Shown in pieces: positions 11,216-23,182 of a stretch of DNA of 64,000 bases. The position numbers and the translations under genes were made by a program. This stretch comes from Haliclystus octoradiatus (Eukaryota > Cnidaria > Staurozoa > Stauromedusae > Haliclystidae), in NCBI GenBank assembly GCA_916610825.1, contig OU744448.1, forward strand, positions 30,278,107 through 30,342,106. Reading direction: 5' to 3'. How positions within the stretch are numbered: position 1 is the first letter of the stretch; each line of letters begins with the position of its first letter. The notes beneath the pieces were generated by a model that saw only the letters and a list, made by a program, of their open reading frames with translations, searched no databases and had not been told where the DNA came from.

Positions 11216-14200
11216 TTATGAGTCTGACATATGTTTGATATTATTTCCTGTGTATTCAAGTAATCTATTTTTAAAATTATTGTCCTTAATAAGATTGTCC
11301 CATGTTATTATATCATTTGTATTTAATTCGAAATATTTACAAATTAAATGATAAATTTCATATAAATGTTCATCGTGGTTCAATATATGATTAACTTTTG
11401 TATAATATACTAAATGTATAATATATTCAACATTATAACCACCGATACCCTTTGCTGATATAATTTCTTTACTTATTTCTTCAATTGAGGAATTACAATC
11501 ATAGAATCCAGTTTTGTAATTTGCTACATATGCCATAGCATTAATAGTTCTACCACAATATGATTTGAAATGGACCATCTCTTCTGAATATGCACTCTGA
11601 GATTGTTCTCGAGCAGTTAAATTCCTATAAACCTGTTCCACATATTCTTTTCCAGTGACTTTATATGCAATACCATCAACGCGACCCTGCAATACAATTG
11701 AATACAAGAAATTTTAAAAAGGGTGAATCCAAGATCACGAGTTTAGTCGCCAGGCGGTTTATTCGTTATTTCTATATTGCTCTGCAGAATTAGCATTGAG
11801 CACTTTCATTGATGTTTTGACCCTGGCTAACGTCTTTACAGTGAGACCTGTATATAACAACCAGCTACGAGAGGTAGATACATTGACCACTATAGACAGG
11901 TGGCCTTTATATACAGGTTTGATTCAATAGAAAATGCTATTTTAGACATTGCAGGACTGACCACTATGGATAGAGGGATGAGAGCAGTTCTTCGTTATGA
12001 CTATCGCACTCCTGTCTCTGAGATGAGTAGTCGACTTGGTTGACTCTCAATCAGAGACAGAATAACATCGCGCCAACTAATGATCACCCATCAAATTAGA
12101 TTTGACCTCGCTCCTCCTCTGCTCTCCAATTTTTTCAAATGCCAAATACCACCAGCACTCTATCCCATTTCCACAATGACATCTACATCAAGTCAAGCCA
12201 TCGCCATGCATATCAATACGTTCGCTGGTGCTCACAAATGGAATGATCTGCCGTCTGCAATGAAGGAAGTCTCAAAAAGGACCGGTTTTAAATGTCTCCT
12301 CAAGAACGATATGATGGAATGATGAAACTTTATTAAGCTCTCTATTTTTTTATTTTGTAAATACTAAAATTTACCTCTTATCTTTTTTCAATGTTTTATT
12401 TCCTGTTTATATATATATGTATGTTGTAATGTATAGCCAAATCATTCCTTTGAAAAAAAGTTTGTTTTAAAGATAGGAGTGAGACACTCGTTTTTAACCA
12501 GTTTATATAGCCATTTTTGATGTTATTATACTTATATTCATGTTCAAAGTATTACATGGTTGTTATTACTGCGTATTAAACCTAGCTCCTAGCTCTCAAA
12601 GTCACAAGTTTGAAGTGACATTTCATTCACTTCTTCCTGTCACATTCCCTTTTTTATCCTTCGATGCACGTTCATTATTTGTTCAACGTTTGCTCAATTA
12701 TTCGATTATTTTATATTATTGTATCCTCTATTATTCTATTACATTACCCCCTGTAGATATCTATATATCTAATAACAGTAGTATAACAATATTAATTAAT
12801 ACAACTTTATGGTATGGATTTAACGCCGCGACAAACTGGTTACCTTCCGCGACAAATTAGCTCCTATCAACGTCTAATTGACATATTTCTGCAGCAAATT
12901 GATTAGAGACGCGACCTTTATTTTCAGCGAACATGTGGTCCATCCATTAGTAACTAATCGATTCAATTAGCAGACAAAGAATTCAGCGACAATTTATTGT
13001 TTTGCCCACAGCAGATAAAGAGTTGATCGCAGCTAATTGAAACTTTCAGCAGCAAAATTCTTTCTTTCTTTCTTTCATAACATAATCATTATGCCATACA
13101 AGTGGATATATCTATCCCTATTATATTCTGCTCAACTAGTTGTTCAATATTATTAATAACATCATTAAAATCTTCAGACGATACATTTGATAAACTTTTT
13201 TCAGATTCATACTCTAAATCCAAAAGAACATTATAAATTCCTACTATTCCGTTTTTACTTACAAAGACTGAGCACGTATGTTGTTAGATTGTATTATTTA
13301 ATTAGTATATTAACTTCTTAATTACAATTAATTTTGAATTTTCTTGTAGTTCAAATTTACCATTTTGTTATTTTGTTTTTAACCTTTTACCCATGTCATT
13401 CATAAACTCTATAGCAGCTCTCAATAGACAAAGCAAATTTTGCTTATAAGATTACGTCAACCACTGTATATCACATTTCATTAATCAATGTCTTTAGCCT
13501 GTATATATCTTTTTATCATGTGGTTGAAATAAAATTCTATTCTATTCTAATTCACCATCTGATAATAATACATTTTGTTCTTCATCAAACCTTATTCGAA
13601 CATGATAATGATGATGAGGTGATATAAACCTTTGATATCAACCAAAACCTTATACAAAGGTCACCTCTCTTTGGTGGTCAATATTTTCTAATTTCAAACT
13701 GGTCTTTAAAAAACGTTTCACATGGAAATATAACTGAATAGAATTTCGTCACCCATCACAACATTTTTTTGTTTGCGTGTTTGGTAAACATGTGTTGACA
13801 TAACGAATGTCACGTGATATGCGACACTCTAAAATCTCCTTTTCGTCTTGATGTGTCCAATTTGTACAGCTGATGTCTATGTTGTGTTGTTGTGTTGACA
13901 AGGAACCCTGTATAATATTTTTAATGACTTAATATACTACTGTATTATCATGCACAATAGCATTGAACATTAACATTATTAATAATGCCGTACAGGTAGC
14001 CCACAAGTATATGCCTTACCTTTTCATTCTTAATAAGGGCAGCAACACGGCCAGGCTGTAATTAAAGAGAATGGTAGGCCTATAAACAGTAGTCAAGGCT
14101 CATGATTAGGGAAGATCGCCTACCCCCATATTCTGCTCAGTCAAACTGAGAGTTGTAACACATGGATTAGAGAAACTTGTAACCGGGCTTCTGAAGGTGA

Positions 14201-14865
14201 CCTACTAATCATAAAAAATGAAATTGGTCTGCGCGCAGGCTCGCTTCTAATAAGCTTCTAACTGAAGTTGCTGTCCTTTACTTCACACGCGAATGGCCAA
14301 TCAAATGTGACCTCGTGTCACGTGAAGGGGTTGTGTTGTTGTAAGATAGTGCCGCAGCTTCGTAAGTGTACTTCATAAGATTCGATCACAACTTAACAAC
14401 AAAGTTGCTAGTGTTGCGTTCAAACCATTCTTATTTATTTTATTGAATGGGACTAATTTTCCTCCCGAGTTTTGTCATACTGAAGGTCTGGCATAATCAA
14501 ACAGGGTAAGATTCCATAAAATGTGATGTGAATATTGAACATTTTGATTGTTATTCCAAGTGACTTTGTCGGTAAGAGTTGTATGCAGTATCAGCTTGAA
14601 AACATTTCGTCGAACGTAGAGAGGGAATAAAACATAATAACAGAGATTTCAAATGCAGAGTGATAATCCTAGAACTACACAGTCCTATACAAGGGGAAAA
14701 TAGGCAGATATACAAACGTACTTTCGATTCAGTGCCGCGCTGAACTCGTGATTTTAAATAAAATTTTCGGTCGTATCCTTCGATATAACCTTGTAACGTC
14801 TCTGATTCTTGAAATTCTCTTCTCCACAGTAATGAGCCATACCCAAATAGCCAGAGACAATCCAT
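11216..14865 (-). CDS. ChaC-type gamma-glutamylcyclotransferase (glutathione degradation)
   Basis: Three minus-strand exons: 14865-14722, 14055-14020 (only 36 nt) and 11686-11216, all phase 0, giving about 216 aa, close to the ChaC1/ChaC2 range. Exon 1 starts LWLFGYGSLLWR, the nucleotide-fold loop of the gamma-glutamylcyclotransferase superfamily. The micro-exon encodes PGRVAALIKNEK, and exon 3 opens GRVDGIAYKV and contains NLTARE, where the Glu (about residue 87) aligns with the catalytic Glu of ChaC enzymes. GIGGYNVEYIIHL and DEHLYEI match the C-terminal half. ChaC enzymes cleave cytosolic glutathione to 5-oxoproline and Cys-Gly. The Met at 14865 was chosen for its good Kozak context (CAAATGG); Mets at 14898 and 15009 are alternatives. 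The segment after FGYGS (FYLKSRVQRGTESK) departs from the usual FWQGSTDHRG. Intron 2 (2.3 kb) holds repeats and possible unassigned coding pieces. Confidence 0.75.
11839..11990. mobile_element. MITE, second CAGTSAAACCTGT copy, truncated
   Basis: CAGTGAGACCTGTATATAAC at the left, then GACCACTATAGACAGGTGGC and TTCAATAGAAAATGCTATTT, matching the element at 726-872. The right end is lost against a LINE fragment. Confidence 0.55.
11960..12345 (+). mobile_element. LINE 3' fragment (reverse transcriptase C-terminal region)
   Basis: Translation gives MRAVLRYDYRTPVSEMSSRL and then, in another frame, LSIRDRI. Further on, AHKWNDLPSAMKEVSKRTGF is the conserved W-N-x-L-P signature near the end of many non-LTR retrotransposon polyproteins. 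A frameshift and a stop show it is dead. Related to the copy at 16883-17475. Confidence 0.65.
12346..13089. other. ChaC intron 2, low-complexity and unclassified sequence
   Basis: Contains CTTTGAAAAAAAG near 12440, the motif shared by the LINE 3' ends at 16195 and 17415, and a loose cluster of CAGC(G/A)ACAAATT-like phrases at 12825-13055. No gene is visible. Confidence 0.35.
13090..13615 (-). other. Two coding-like minus-strand pieces split by a LINE tail, inside ChaC intron 2
   Basis: On the minus strand 13270-13090 reads open to a stop, with NVLLDLEYESEKSLSNVSSE and then an amphipathic stretch. A second piece, about 13615-13555, reads YHVRIRFDEEQNVLLSDGEL. Between them (about 13400-13553) a plus-strand LINE-like 3' end closes with AAATAAAATTCTATTCTATT. 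The two pieces may be one old reading frame split by that insertion. The family is not recognised. Confidence 0.3.
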
Positions 14866-15009
14866 TTGCACAGCTTGTCCCAACGATAATGATTGCATTG
14901 CATTTGTAATTATAATATTCTTCTGCAAGGTTTTTTGGCAGGGAAATTGCTTGCACAGCAAAGAAACATGATTCCGTAGATGATTCTTTCCTTTCATCAC
15001 ACACTGCAT

Positions 15010-16190
15010 TGTAATTGATTGGATAGAACAAAACAGTGTTAGTTAGGTCACTGCTATTTAGTACTTGCGGTCTTTTGTTGTTTAGTTTGTTGAATAGCTG
15101 TTTAGTATTGTCTTTTCTTGTCTAAGGAGGTTATTTATTCAATGTTATCTGCATGTAGGCTCTTGTTCCCAGGTCACTAACTAAGCCCACTAACAGATAA
15201 ACATACGGCCTGCCTCATTCCATCACGGCCCTCGAAATGAGGTCCGTGATGAATTGAGGCTAGTTACGGCCGTGTCGGGGAGGGGTTAGACTCATAGAGG
15301 TATAAGTACTAGGGCGCTATATACCTCTATGATTAGATTAAGGGATAGGGGATATTCTATGCTGGATTGCCGAGCAGAGTGAAGCATGGTAGAGTCTCTT
15401 CAACTTTGACTCGTGATTACGTACGTAAATTACATTATTTCTCTTGGAATACTTTGTTGAGTGTTGGCCTACAACTTAATCTATCTTGGATTTCCTTCTG
15501 TATTAGCCTGCTTCCAGACTAAAACGTTTACACTTTCCTTCAGAAACGTTTTAGTTTGGACGCAGGCTACTTCTGTACTTACTCTCAGCTCTATTGTGAT
15601 CTAAAATTGCAGGACCAACTTTCGTCGGACCATGATTCACATATAATTATGACAGAACAGTTTTGTAGTGCGGTATTAATTAAGTCGATCAAACAATATT
15701 TTAAAATGGCTTTTAAAATGTTAACATGACTCCTTATAAGTTATATATAATGATAAATACTCAGAAAATAAATCCGTCCAAGTTTTAGTTGATGCATAAG
15801 TGGTGCAAAACCATATACTTCAAGATACATTATGTAAATTTGAAAATCATTATAATAATAAAAACAACACTTGAATTCATCAGAGCATTTTGAAAATCTG
15901 TAATTATTATATGTAATCAAAAATACATGTTCTTAAATCAGGATCAAAACTGATGACAATAAGAAAGTCAAATCTTCAAAAACCATTATTACATCTCGAG
16001 AATGCATTAATTTATATTATAATCTCAAAATTCAAAAATTAATAATAAATGTCAATAATAAAAGAAAATTGTTGTCAAATTTCTATAAAATAATACGTTT
16101 CTGTTTTGATAGAGTTGTAGTCCTATATATAATCTTGAATTATTTTTTAAATTATTGTGTGATTTCTATATATACAGCCATTGTTCATCA
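15010..16190. other. Intergenic region upstream of the ChaC gene
   Basis: The ChaC promoter must lie in this stretch. A short inverted pair (GCCTCATTCCATCACGGCC with GGTCCGTGATGAATTGAGGC) sits at 15211-15265 and another (AGCCTGCTTCCAGACTAAAA with the inverse of it) at 15505-15570. The rest is AT-rich with no gene seen. Confidence 0.35.
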
Positions 16191-16234
16191 GTCCTTTGAA
16201 AAAAAGTTATGTATAACTTAAAGGTTCTGAATAA

Positions 16235-16290
<56 letters not shown>
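16191..16290 (+). mobile_element. LINE 3' end with (TGA)n tail
   Basis: CCTTTGAAAAAAAGTTATG, then AACTTAAAGGTTCTGAATAA, then about 18 TGA/ATG units to 16290. The same 3' block occurs at 17412-17470, so the trinucleotide run is probably the tail of a non-LTR element rather than an independent microsatellite. Confidence 0.6.
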
Positions 16291-16291
<1 letters not shown>

Positions 16292-16680
16292 AGTATTAAC
16301 ATCCCGGGATTAACATCCATATTTTCAAGGACTGCTTATTATATAGGAGGTTCAGCTTTTTTCAATTTGAAATATATCTCGTTTGATTTCTCTAGTTCAT
16401 TATTTCAACAACAGATTTGAATAATTGTAGTTGTTATGTGCATAATAAATTTAAAATACATTATACAATGAAATTCATATGTACATATCGAAAAATGCAC
16501 ATAGGCCTACTGTATATGTTTAGACTTAAATCTGAGGATTTTTCACAATATCTTAAATATAGTTAATTTGTAAATAATCACACTTTCTGTAAGTAATTAA
16601 CAGTCATATGGTTGTGTAAATAAATAGAAAATCAATTCATTCACATTCGATTGCATTTGATTATTTACAGGATGATTGCA

Positions 16681-19600
16681 TTATGCAGCTGCTGATTGGC
16701 TGCTTTCCTTTGAATCAATTACTGTCTTCTTTATTCCTTCTATATCTTCATTTACTGTATAAATTCTACGGAAATGTTTCATACATAAAGCAACACCAAA
16801 TATTATGTATTGACAACACAATATAATCTAGAATAAAAAATGATTTGAAGTTAAAATAGCGATATCTAAAATTTGTTATATTTTGAATTTGAATGCACCA
16901 TCGTATTGGGGAACTGCAAAGTTGAACTTCCTAGATCGCCTCCAGAGATTTCAAAACAGAGGAATGAGGACATTGCTCCGTTGTATTATTGCACTCGAAT
17001 CTCTTATATGTAAACTCGACTTGGTTAAGCTTAGAATGAAGGAAGTCCAGATCAGGCCTACTTTTCCTACTTTCGAAAGTCTGCTCGAGAAGCGTTTGCA
17101 TTCTTGACATAATTTACTGCAATTATTTGTTGTTCTCTTACTATAGCCTATACACATATAATAATAAACAGTATACTGTTGAGGCTGGATTAGGTTGGAT
17201 CTGTGTCGGTTGCGTCGTGGTTATGTCGGTATCCAACGTTGTTCCACTGTCAGTTACCGTACGTTGTCCCAATGTGCAGATCCAACGTAAAGCTTTTGTT
17301 TCACCGACGTTGGAACAACGTTCATTTCAACTTTAGACCAACGTTGTTCCAACGTTGGTGTGTCCAGTGAGATGTCTGTTTTCCTATCCAATTTACCCTA
17401 TGTTATTATAGTAATTAATTGGCCCTTTGAAAAAAAGCTGTGTGTCACTTAAAGGTTTCTGAATGAAGGTGATGAGGAGTCTCAAAGCAATAAAGCTTTT
17501 TCACACAGGTCCCCTATAATTCCCTCGAGAATAATTTGAAGATAAGATTGATAACCCCGGGGATAGCGTTTTTGTTTTGCAAGTTCAAATCGCCAAATTA
17601 GGTCAAATTATTTGTAATAATTAGCATCCTGTATTGCCTATATTCTTTGTTGTGTTTATTTATTAATGAAAAACTCATTCATACCAATATTATATTGAAA
17701 TCGCGTATAAGACCGAATGCAGCAACATATTTTGGAGTAAATGTTTTGAAATCAATTCTGTGGAAAACCTCCTCAGTGCACTTCCTAATAGACAATACAA
17801 AAGATAAACAAAGAAGTAAATAAGTGTAACACTGCAACAAGCAGCCATTGAAATCGATACAACATTAAAGACAATTAAGGTACGTCAGACTATAGCGTGT
17901 GGTAGTATCTATGCTATATCCTATGCTATCCACCAATCCAATTTAATATCAAACAATAGTTACTATATATGCGCAGTTTGTGTAGCTCCCCACTGCAGAA
18001 TTTTAACCATTGTTGACAACCTTACACGAGGGGTGCTGTTGTGAATTATGGGTGCTCTATATATACGCAGTTCCTTTCCTCAATCAGCGGATTTCCTCCT
18101 TTTCTATCAGCTCCAAAACAAAGAAAACTTTGATCTAGCTATTGCTTTAACAGGTTTTTAAGGGTTTTCCTCTCTTTTGACAGAACTTTACTCTCATGCA
18201 GTATACGTTTAGCCCAATTGTCCTTCTATTATGACTGGTGGAAGGACGCTATATGTATAGAGGAGTCTTATTTAACATTCTAATACTTTGCCTTCACATG
18301 TCGATATGGGTCTACTGACTCTACTCTAATAAAGGTCAACTCAGCCTTTACTTTATCTAAAACATCAAATGAGCACCAACTGCGGATGGCAAATGGAATC
18401 ATCCAGAAGGAATTGTATTATCAGGTAGCTGCGGTGACGACAACAAATGTTCAGTCAACTTCGGACCTTGACTGATCTATAAGTCCCGCTTTGATATACC
18501 GCACTTTGACGAGCGGTAAGCGTACCAACATATCAAAATCGTCAAAGTAAAAGTGAGACTTGGGCAAGTCAACTTCGGACCCAACTTCGGACTTCTCTTC
18601 CCATCGCTGGTGGACTTGTCTGAGCGTTTATATAGAGATTATCTTCTTGCTAAATGTTGCTGATGAACTCGTCATGATCATTCGGCGTCAACAACGGTTG
18701 AAACATTTTTCAAGGTAAATTCTTTTTTTTTCAACTTTTTATATTGAATATGACTAATAATAGCCAAAACGTTGAAGTAAATGAAAATGTATTGTTGCCG
18801 CTGTTTTGTGTTTTTAAAGCTGAAGTGTTCAAGGAAACCTTCTGCGAGGAATATTCTATTATTGACAGGAGGAATGATATGAGCTAATTCCCACAATGGT
18901 CAAAAACTGACTATGATAATTCAAAGAATATACCAGCATTGTTGTTTATACATACGATGCATATATATTCGAATGACACACTTTCCAGTAGCTGAAGGAG
19001 AATAAGAGTGTTGTGATAACAAGTAACGCAGCAGTATACCCGTCAAATCCATCCAAGGAAGATCTAAAAGCAAAAGACGAAGCCAACATTTTCACAACAT
19101 TTGATAAAATTTCGCATCAATGTTGTGAAAATGCTGGCTTCATTTGGCCAGTCCATCCAGCATTTTGCCAGCAGTTTTACAACATCGATCATCAGTGCTG
19201 GCTAAATGCTGGCAAAATGCTGGCTGGGGTGGCCAAATGAAGCCAGCATTTTCACAACATTCAGAGCAGGAAAGAAATTTTTGGGAAAAAGGGAAAATCA
19301 TCCTCGGCGTTTTTCGATTAAGAGTTACATTTATTCAAATTATAATCGTTCAATAATATCTTTCTTTTTGGTTGTCCTTCTTTGCCCTACTTCGTGAGCA
19401 ATTTTAAATTAAACCTCACTACGTTTAATAATCAGTCTATGAATCGTATATTTACTTCCCCGGGGTACTTTCTTTGTCATTTTAAAGGGTATGAATGTCG
19501 TAGTTGTGTCTTCCATCGCAGAAATATTAAAATCACTTGAGAAGATCAAATAAAGAGCAAAAACTGCTACAGAGAATAACAAACTATAATATTTGAATTT

Positions 19601-22600
19601 TTCGACTCTATGAAATGATGAAATGATAAATCAAATTCTTCATGGCAAGACTTTCGCGCCAAGCTGTTGTCACTTACGTGACCAACTAAAATCATTACGT
19701 AATCATTGACCAATAGTAAAGACCTTTTTTTCATTCTTTGAAATTCGATATGTCAAATGCTGCGAAAGTGCTGACTGGGGTGGCCAAATGAAGCCAGCAT
19801 TTTCACAACATCGAAGAGAACAATAGAATGATGGCCAATGTTTTGATCATCTGCAAAGTGCCAGCCAACAAAATCCAACACCGACAAATTTGTTGAAATT
19901 TGTTGGCTGGGGTGACCAAATGAAGCCAACATTTTGTCAGCTTTTTCACAAAATCGATCGCGTTGTTGTGAAAAAGCTGGCAAAATGTTGGCTTCATTTG
20001 GCTGAGGATTTACTTCTTCAATAATGGTTAAATATGAAAATATGTTTGATGGAATATTGTCAAACATCTGCATGCTTGACATTGGTCATCACCGGCGAGC
20101 TATTTGAAGCTTGACTTTAGAGTAGCAATGTAACTATGTAAGTCTATCGTGTGAAGTAATCCAATCTTGCCAGGAAAGAGCTACATATAGGGGTAAAACA
20201 TCTATAGACACACGTTTTTGTTGTTGTAAACTAGCCCTTACACTACACTTAATAGCTGATTATAAATCCCATTGCATTTATTCAAAACCAATCCACATAG
20301 CAACGAACATAGCAAACGTTTGGCCCTATACTGGTTGCACTTTTCTTATTCGATTAAAACGTTAATAATCATTATAGATGACAATGATAAAGTCGACCAA
20401 CATGCATAATGATTATTAATCGTAATTTCAAACTCTATTATGATCTTCTTAACTTGTAGAATAACCCACCAAATTCCTAACGCTCGATGTTGTGACGTAG
20501 TAATTCGGGATGATATTAGCTCTCAGCTTGTAATACAAACCGACATTATTCCTATACCTGACGCGGACTTTTGTTTTAATTTTTTAAGGGTTAGTGATTA
20601 CTATAGTATTGAAAAACAGCAGAATTCGATACGTCAGGATAATTTTCTTACTTTATCTGAAGCTTGATTGCAGAATTTGGTAGATAGAAAGAAAACAAAG
20701 AGCGGAAAAAGGATATCAAAAGCGTCTTTTTCATCATTTAATCAAATAGCTTATCAAAAAATGATGAAACAGATTCATAATATGAAGTTTCAAACGAATT
20801 TTGCAACGCTCAACCATACAATTATAACCTGATGGAGAAATTTAAATAAGTGTTTGTTGTATGGTTTAAACGATGGGATTCTAATTAATTTTTCCCAATT
20901 TCACCTTAGAGCTTTCAAGAGTATCATCTCGTAAATTGAAGAAAGAAAGAATACTATAACTAACATACTAAACTATGACCGATTTGAGATAACGGCTTTA
21001 GTCATTTTAGAAACGATGACCGATTTGAGATAACGGCTTTGGGGTCATTTTACAGACGCTTTTGTACGAAGAATTTTTTGAGATAACGGCTTCAGCCTTT
21101 TTTTATCTGAACAATCTAGTGCATATTACGCATCAACATTAATCAATAAAATGGGCTCGGCAGCGTACAGTTATTTAGCTTATTAAGAGGATTTAGCTCA
21201 AACAACAGAGAAATCAGATTTCAGATCGGATTATATCTGATCGACTGTGGTTCGAATCCCCAGAGGGTCATTCTTCATTTTATTTAAAACATCAAATCAG
21301 TACCATCTAAGGAGGCGAATCAGCGCCAGCCGTTATCTCAAAAGTAAATTTGAGATAACGGCTAGGGGTTTTGTCGAAGTCGGCCGATTTTCTAGACAAA
21401 GTGATTTTCGTTATAGAGATCACTCTCATATTGTCGCTCCATTGTCGTGATCACGTGCATGGGTTTTCGTTTCATTTTTTACCTCAAATTTGTAGTTATT
21501 GGGAGGTTTTCGTTTCATTCTCGTTTTTACCGACTTTTTTGAGTCATTTGAATTGAGTATAGCATTTTAAGTATATGCTATTTCAATGAAATTAAATTCG
21601 TAATGAAGCAAAAGATTCAAGATTTTCAACATGTGAACATCATGAAGTTGGTTTGGAACCATATGCGTATTTGGAATATGATTCCGAGTCAGAAAACATA
21701 TGCTGTAAAATTAAAATTTCCAGAGAATAATTTAATCCGTAAATTGTGTTTTTAATTCAAAGGAGGAGAGAGTGCTATCGTAAGTGTTGTACTTTCAGTC
21801 TAATACATGCTTTGATGTCTTTGATATTTATATTTGTTAGGAATATTGAGTAAGATATATTTGAATGGACAAACTTGGCGACACTATTTAATTCTTCATT
21901 TTATACAATTAAGTAGGACGTAGACCAAATCTCAAACCATACTTCTGGCTTTGTATATACAGAATGAACATTACAATTTATTACGTTTGTTGATGTAGCA
22001 ACTTTTAGGCTACGTCTACACGAGAGCAAAAGTCTTTCAAAAGTCCACTTTCAAAAAGTTCAGATGGGTGATCAGTTTACACTATTGTCATTTGTCGGTA
22101 TCTTGTTTCATTACGGTTCCTGTTACAAATTATAAGCATAAAATACTTCGTATATAATAATCCTTGTTTGTAATACTGTCTAGAGAGGATGTGTAATGAT
22201 ATATTATGTAAACATTCTTCAACTGTTATCGGTCATCGTTTCTAAAATGACTAAAGCCGTTATCTCAAATCGGTCATCGTTTCTAAAATGACTAAAGCCG
22301 TTATCTCAAATCGGTCATCGTTTCTAAAATGACTGAAGCCGTTATCTCAAAAAATTCTTCGTACAAAAGCGTCTGTAAAATGACCCCAAAGCCGTTATCT
22401 CAAATCGGTCATTGATTCTAAAATGACTAAAGCCGTTATCTCAAATCGGCCATTGATCTAGAATATGCTAAAGCCGTTATCTCAAAGCCATTCAAATTTG
22501 CAAAATCTTTCAATTACCGTTTCAAAGTCGGAATCTCTCTATCTAGAATATTTATTCTCGTTTCATTCTCGTTCCATTCTCGGTAAGATCACTTCCGTTA

Positions 22601-23182
22601 AATGTTCGCCAGCCAATCAAAATAATCTTGCGAAAAATCAAACCAATCAAAAGCTCTCCTTCAAAGCGAGGCTTTTCTAGATAGAGCAGCAGCATCTTTG
22701 TATAGAGTTGTACAGATTATCGGGCCGATTTGAGATAACGGCATTTGAGATAACGGCTGGCTCTCGAGGCGAATGGAGCGGTCCAGTGGGAATTTTGCCG
22801 CAAAATGCCCATTTCGTCGGGAAAGTTGACAAACACCCCCAGAGGTCGAAAGTATGTATAGTTACGGCTGTGAAAGTGTATGACAGTAATGGAAAATGAC
22901 TAACATTGCTTTACTATCTATACATACTAACTTTTGTTTCGCATTCCGTTGCTTCTGCCATCTTAAATCAGCCGTCATCAAGGTTAGATATACAATTATT
23001 GATTGTAAAATATAAAATATCAAACACGTTGGTAGAAAGCAGAATGTTAATTTTCTTTTATATGCATCGACATGAGAAAATAATAAACAGTGGCCATTGT
23101 GTTTTGAATATTGGATGTACGCCATATAGATGATTGATAGTATACCACAGATACTACTCATGGCACGTAAATAATTGCTCAT
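16681..23182 (-). CDS. TMEM179-like four-helix membrane protein, paralogue 1 (three exons found, one missing)
   Basis: Minus-strand exons found: 23182-22932 (start ATG; 83 codons plus 2 nt), 17784-17685 and 16827-16681 (stop TAA). The first exon is exactly as long (251 nt) and in the same phase as that of the paralogue at 41229. It shares its IMSN start region and the CLLFS motif, which resembles the CLLF motif of TMEM179 proteins as I recall them. The second found exon gives CTEEVFHRIDFKTFTPKY, nearly the same as CTTEVFHNLDFKAFTPKY in the other copy. The last exon encodes the fourth helix and a short cytoplasmic tail ending ESSQSAAA. The exon for helix 3 (126 nt in the paralogue) was not located between 22931 and 17785, so the gene may be incomplete or that exon may have diverged. 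TMEM179 function is unknown. Confidence 0.55.
16883..17475 (+). mobile_element. LINE 3' fragment interrupted by a palindromic MITE
   Basis: FLDRLQRFQNRGMRTLLRCI matches the region around the RT/post-RT linker of non-LTR elements (compare MRAVLRYD at 11960). The 3' end CCCTTTGAAAAAAAGCTGTG and CACTTAAAGGTTTCTGAATG lies at 17412-17465. The block 17225-17368 between them is a separate ACGTTG-rich insertion. Confidence 0.55.
17225..17368. mobile_element. ACGTTG palindromic MITE inside the LINE fragment
   Basis: Repeated, self-complementary phrases: CCAACGTTGTTCCACTG, CGACGTTGGAACAACGTTC and CCAACGTTGTTCCAACGTTG. The unit is the palindrome CCAACGTTGG with GTTCCAAC spacers. No coding capacity. Confidence 0.55.
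17785..18330. other. Intron of TMEM179-like paralogue 1, no feature seen
   Basis: AT-rich sequence between the exon at 17784 and the SINE fragment. A T-rich stretch on the minus strand just upstream of the exon reads hydrophobic in all three frames, which reflects a polypyrimidine tract rather than coding. Confidence 0.35.
18333..18455 (+). mobile_element. SINE family A, 5'-truncated copy
   Basis: AAGGTCAACTCAGCCTTTAC, TCTAAAACATCAAATGAG and GGTAGCTGCGGTG match the bodies of the copies at 29390 and 34660. The tRNA-like head is missing. Confidence 0.6.
19080..20012. repeat. Two clusters of inverted GCCAGCATTTTCACAACAT repeats
   Basis: At 19080-19262 and 19755-20012 the phrases CAAATGAAGCCAGCATTTTC and its inverse, plus GCTGGCTGGGGTGGCCAAAT, recur in both orientations. 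The two clusters bracket about 490 bp of non-repeated DNA, suggesting the ends of one inverted-repeat element or two related foldback elements. Short open frames here are by-products of the repeat. Confidence 0.55.
20975..22762. mobile_element. Foldback-type element built from 41-bp TTTGAGATAACGGCT units
   Basis: Left block 20975-21098 carries CGATTTGAGATAACGGCTTT units. Right block 22231-22490 carries the inverse (GCCGTTATCTCAAATCGGTC) in direct 41-bp tandem units starting at 22231, 22272 and 22313. A small palindrome of the same core lies at 21328-21365 and a last pair at 22727-22760. About twelve cores in all. Long ends made of tandem subrepeats in opposite orientation are characteristic of Foldback/Galileo-like elements. 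A SINE (21187-21322) lies inside. Confidence 0.6.
21187..21322 (+). mobile_element. SINE family A, 5' half
   Basis: The head AGGATTTAGCTCAAACAACA (A-box region) and GGTTCGAATCC (B box) lead into AAAACATCAAATCAGTACC. It is shorter than the copies at 29390 and 34660, and nested in the foldback element. Confidence 0.6.

Noticed and set aside
16235-16420. Frame beginning with 18 Met codons
   Set aside because: The start is the (TGA)n tail of a LINE 3' end, not a gene.
19013-19400. Overlapping short frames with AGKMLAG-like repeats
   Set aside because: Translation of the inverted GCCAGCATTTT repeats in several frames; no evidence of a protein.
20975-22490. CRISPR-like array of regular repeats
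   Set aside because: Animal DNA, units directly adjacent with no unique spacers, present in opposite orientations; a foldback element explains it better.
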